DNA of 64,000 nt from Westerdykella aurantiaca (taxonomy: Eukaryota > Ascomycota > Dothideomycetes > Pleosporales > Sporormiaceae). The translations under genes and the position numbers were made by a program. Below the pieces are notes generated by a model that was given only the letters and a program-made list of their open reading frames with translations, ran no database searches and was not told the DNA's origin. Location of the stretch: positions 2,976,001-3,040,000 of the forward strand of contig JASJFJ010000002.1 in NCBI GenBank assembly GCA_030412805.1. Reading direction: 5' to 3'. Position 1 is the first letter of the stretch. Each line of letters starts with the position of its first letter. Below are positions 62,198-64,000 of this stretch, piece after piece.

Positions 62198-64000
62198 ATG
62201 GCCTTCTCCTTGAACCAGGGCGCGGGAAGCGCTCCCGCCATAGATGTGGGAGCAGAGCTGGAGGAGATCGATACAGAAGTATGTAGTTGCCGCCGCCAAC
62301 CAACCCCAAAGTGCTTCATAGCTAACAACTCATGCAGTGGCTTGGATTCAAAGCTCTCGGAAGCGACAAGAAAGTCAAGCTTCTTCCAACCCCATGGCCT
62401 GTGGAAAACCTCCCTCCGTCCTACGCTTCCTTACTCTCTGTCGCATCTAAGCGTGGCCTCATCGCCGCAGGTGGACCCGATACTCTTGTCATAACCTCCA
62501 CGGAATCAGCACGACGCGCCTTTACCGAACTCGACGTAGACCACTCTCATGTCGTTTCTACCTATACTCCCGACGTCATCATATCCACCCCTCAACTCCG
62601 CCATATTGCCTTCTCCAGCGACGAAAACTTTCTGGTTGTGACTGCAGAGAACGGTGGAGGATTGGCTGCTTATAAGACCGATGATGCGTTGCAGAAGAAG
62701 GATCCTGCCATCCAGGTGGCGACAGAGCAGGTATCTGTACGGACGCTGGTTCCGAATCCCAATTCCCAGTTCGGCCACTTGTTTGCTGTCGTGCTTGACT
62801 CTGGCCGATTGGTGATCGCAGACCTGTCGAATGGGCAACTGCAGACATTACATCAGGAAAATGTAACGTGTGTTGCATGGAGCAACTTGGGCAAGGCTCT
62901 GATCGCTGGGCTGGAAGACGGCTCTGCGATTCAGTACAAGACCGACGGAAAGCTCCTGGCCACTGTCCCCCGTCCACCGAATGTGGAGGATAGTTATTTC
63001 GGTATGGCGATTGCTCCCTCTTACCTTGTTGGATTTCACTAACGGACCCAGCTTCGGCCGTGTCCTGGCTCAGCAACGAAGAGTTTTTCATTATCCATGC
63101 TCCCAAGCCGGACATGGACGACGAGGAGCCTGGCGATGCTTACTACCACATCGTCCGGTCAGACAAAGGACGAACGACTTTCAAGTATCATAAGGCGCCT
63201 ATGGAGATATTCTTCAAAGGCTTTGGACCTGAGCGGAAACCTCCGTATCGCTACTCCATCAATCGCCTGAGAAATTGGAAGCCAGCCATGAACGACATGC
63301 TTATCCTTGCGGCTTCGCATTCAGAGGGGATAAAGTTACTCACAAACACGAGCGAGGCGTTATCAACTGATCAACAGGCTGTCCACGAGTTTGCGGTTAC
63401 CAGCGTACTCGACAATCGACGAGCAGAGCTGCCCAAGATGGCGGCAGGCGACGATGACACCGTTGCCATTGGCGAGGCCATGGATCTCTCCAGTAGGGAA
63501 AAGGTTGAGAAGCCTATACCGGCAGACGACGAATATCCATATTCGCCGGGTCCACTTCCGGCCTACATGGTACTGAATCATGAAGGCAATCTGTGCGCAT
63601 GGTGGGTTGTATACGACAAGTCTATTCGATCTGGGGACGTCTACTCTGGACTTGTCGCTGGCTCCTCAGAGCAGCCAGCTGCACCAGCTGCAACTCTTAC
63701 TCCAGCAGCGCAACCTCAAACGACTTCTGGCTTCTCATTCAACAAGCCTGCTTTTGGTACGCCTAGCGCTCCCAGCTTTGGCACACCTTCAAAACCCGCG
63801 TTTGGTGCACCTTCGCAACCGGTGTCTGCCTTCGGTACACCCTCGCAACCCGGATCTGTGTTTGCCCAACCCGCACCCACGGCGTTCGGTTCACCGTCGC
63901 AACTTGGATCGGCTTTTGCCAAACCCGCACAGCCTGCCTTTGGTACCTCCAGTATGCCCGGGGCGTCTGCTTTTGGTGGAAGTGGTGCTCTCGGAAAACA
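62198..64000 (+). CDS. NUP159: Nucleoporin Nup159-like, 5' part (3' end outside window)
   Basis: Exons 62198-62278, 62338-63001 and 63052 to the window end give at least 564 residues, still open at base 64000. The N-terminal ~440 residues show beta-propeller strands (LLSVASKRGLIAAGGPDTLVI, LRHIAFSSDENFLVVTAEN, VTCVAWSNLGKALIAGLEDGS), the domain that in yeast Nup159 (human NUP214) binds the helicase Dbp5 on the cytoplasmic face of the pore during mRNA export. From about 63720 come FG repeats of the type AFGTPS and FGAPSQP. The coiled-coil end and stop are outside the window. Other FG nucleoporins lack this N-terminal propeller, which supports the call. Confidence 0.88.

Overview
The window is a stretch of nuclear chromosome from a filamentous ascomycete (Pezizomycotina; the gene set and compact 48-70 nt introns would fit a dothideomycete, but I cannot fix the class from sequence alone). 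The evidence is GT-AG introns with fungal-style donors (GTATGT, GTAAGT, GTACGT) and CTAAC-like branch sites, fungal-specific families (HET domain, GH17 wall glucanase, Vts1, Hpc2, Bsd2), and genes spaced a few hundred bases apart on both strands. I reconstructed 26 protein-coding genes, two of them cut by the window edges. For 23 of the 24 complete genes the exon sums are exact multiples of three and end in a stop; the HET gene has no intron and is read as a single open frame.

Layout. 0-9 kb: 3' part of an Spt10-like GNAT acetyltransferase with an integrase-type zinc finger, an uncharacterised HNH-fold protein, Vts1 (SAM, RNA binding), Cog5 (Golgi tethering) and a ureidoglycolate lyase. 9.9-18.3 kb: mitochondrial aconitase, Bud20 (60S export), Mog1 (Ran), and a SprT/GCNA-type protease with an acidic SUMO-binding tail. 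18.3-25.9 kb: a gene-poor interval holding only a HET-domain protein and an APH-like kinase that lacks key catalytic residues; this is the only accessory-looking part. 25.9-43.3 kb: Tan1 (tRNA ac4C), a long Sec7-PH Arf exchange factor, a haloacid-dehalogenase-like hydrolase, a long GH47 alpha-mannosidase with a duplicated insert, and the head-to-head pair CCT6/NOP56. 44.8-55 kb: Hpc2 (HIR complex), an uncharacterised nuclear-looking protein, a Cbp6/UQCC2-like bc1 assembly factor, Bsd2/NDFIP and a GH17 glucanase. 56.6-64 kb: Gup1 (MBOAT) head-to-head with Arp4, and the proteasome subunit Pup1 head-to-head with the 5' part of Nup159.

The genes are mostly single-copy housekeeping functions (chromatin: Spt10-like, Hpc2, Arp4; ribosome and RNA: Bud20, Nop56, Tan1, Vts1; nuclear transport: Mog1, Nup159; secretion and ER: Cog5, Sec7-PH, GH47, Gup1, Bsd2). 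They do not form one biosynthetic cluster or operon-like system. I saw no rRNA, convincing tRNA, CRISPR array or intact transposable element. The most notable observations are the HNH protein of unknown function, the predicted catalytically dead APH protein, the duplicated, strongly constrained insert in the GH47 enzyme, very short exons, and three introns that appear to end in AAG.
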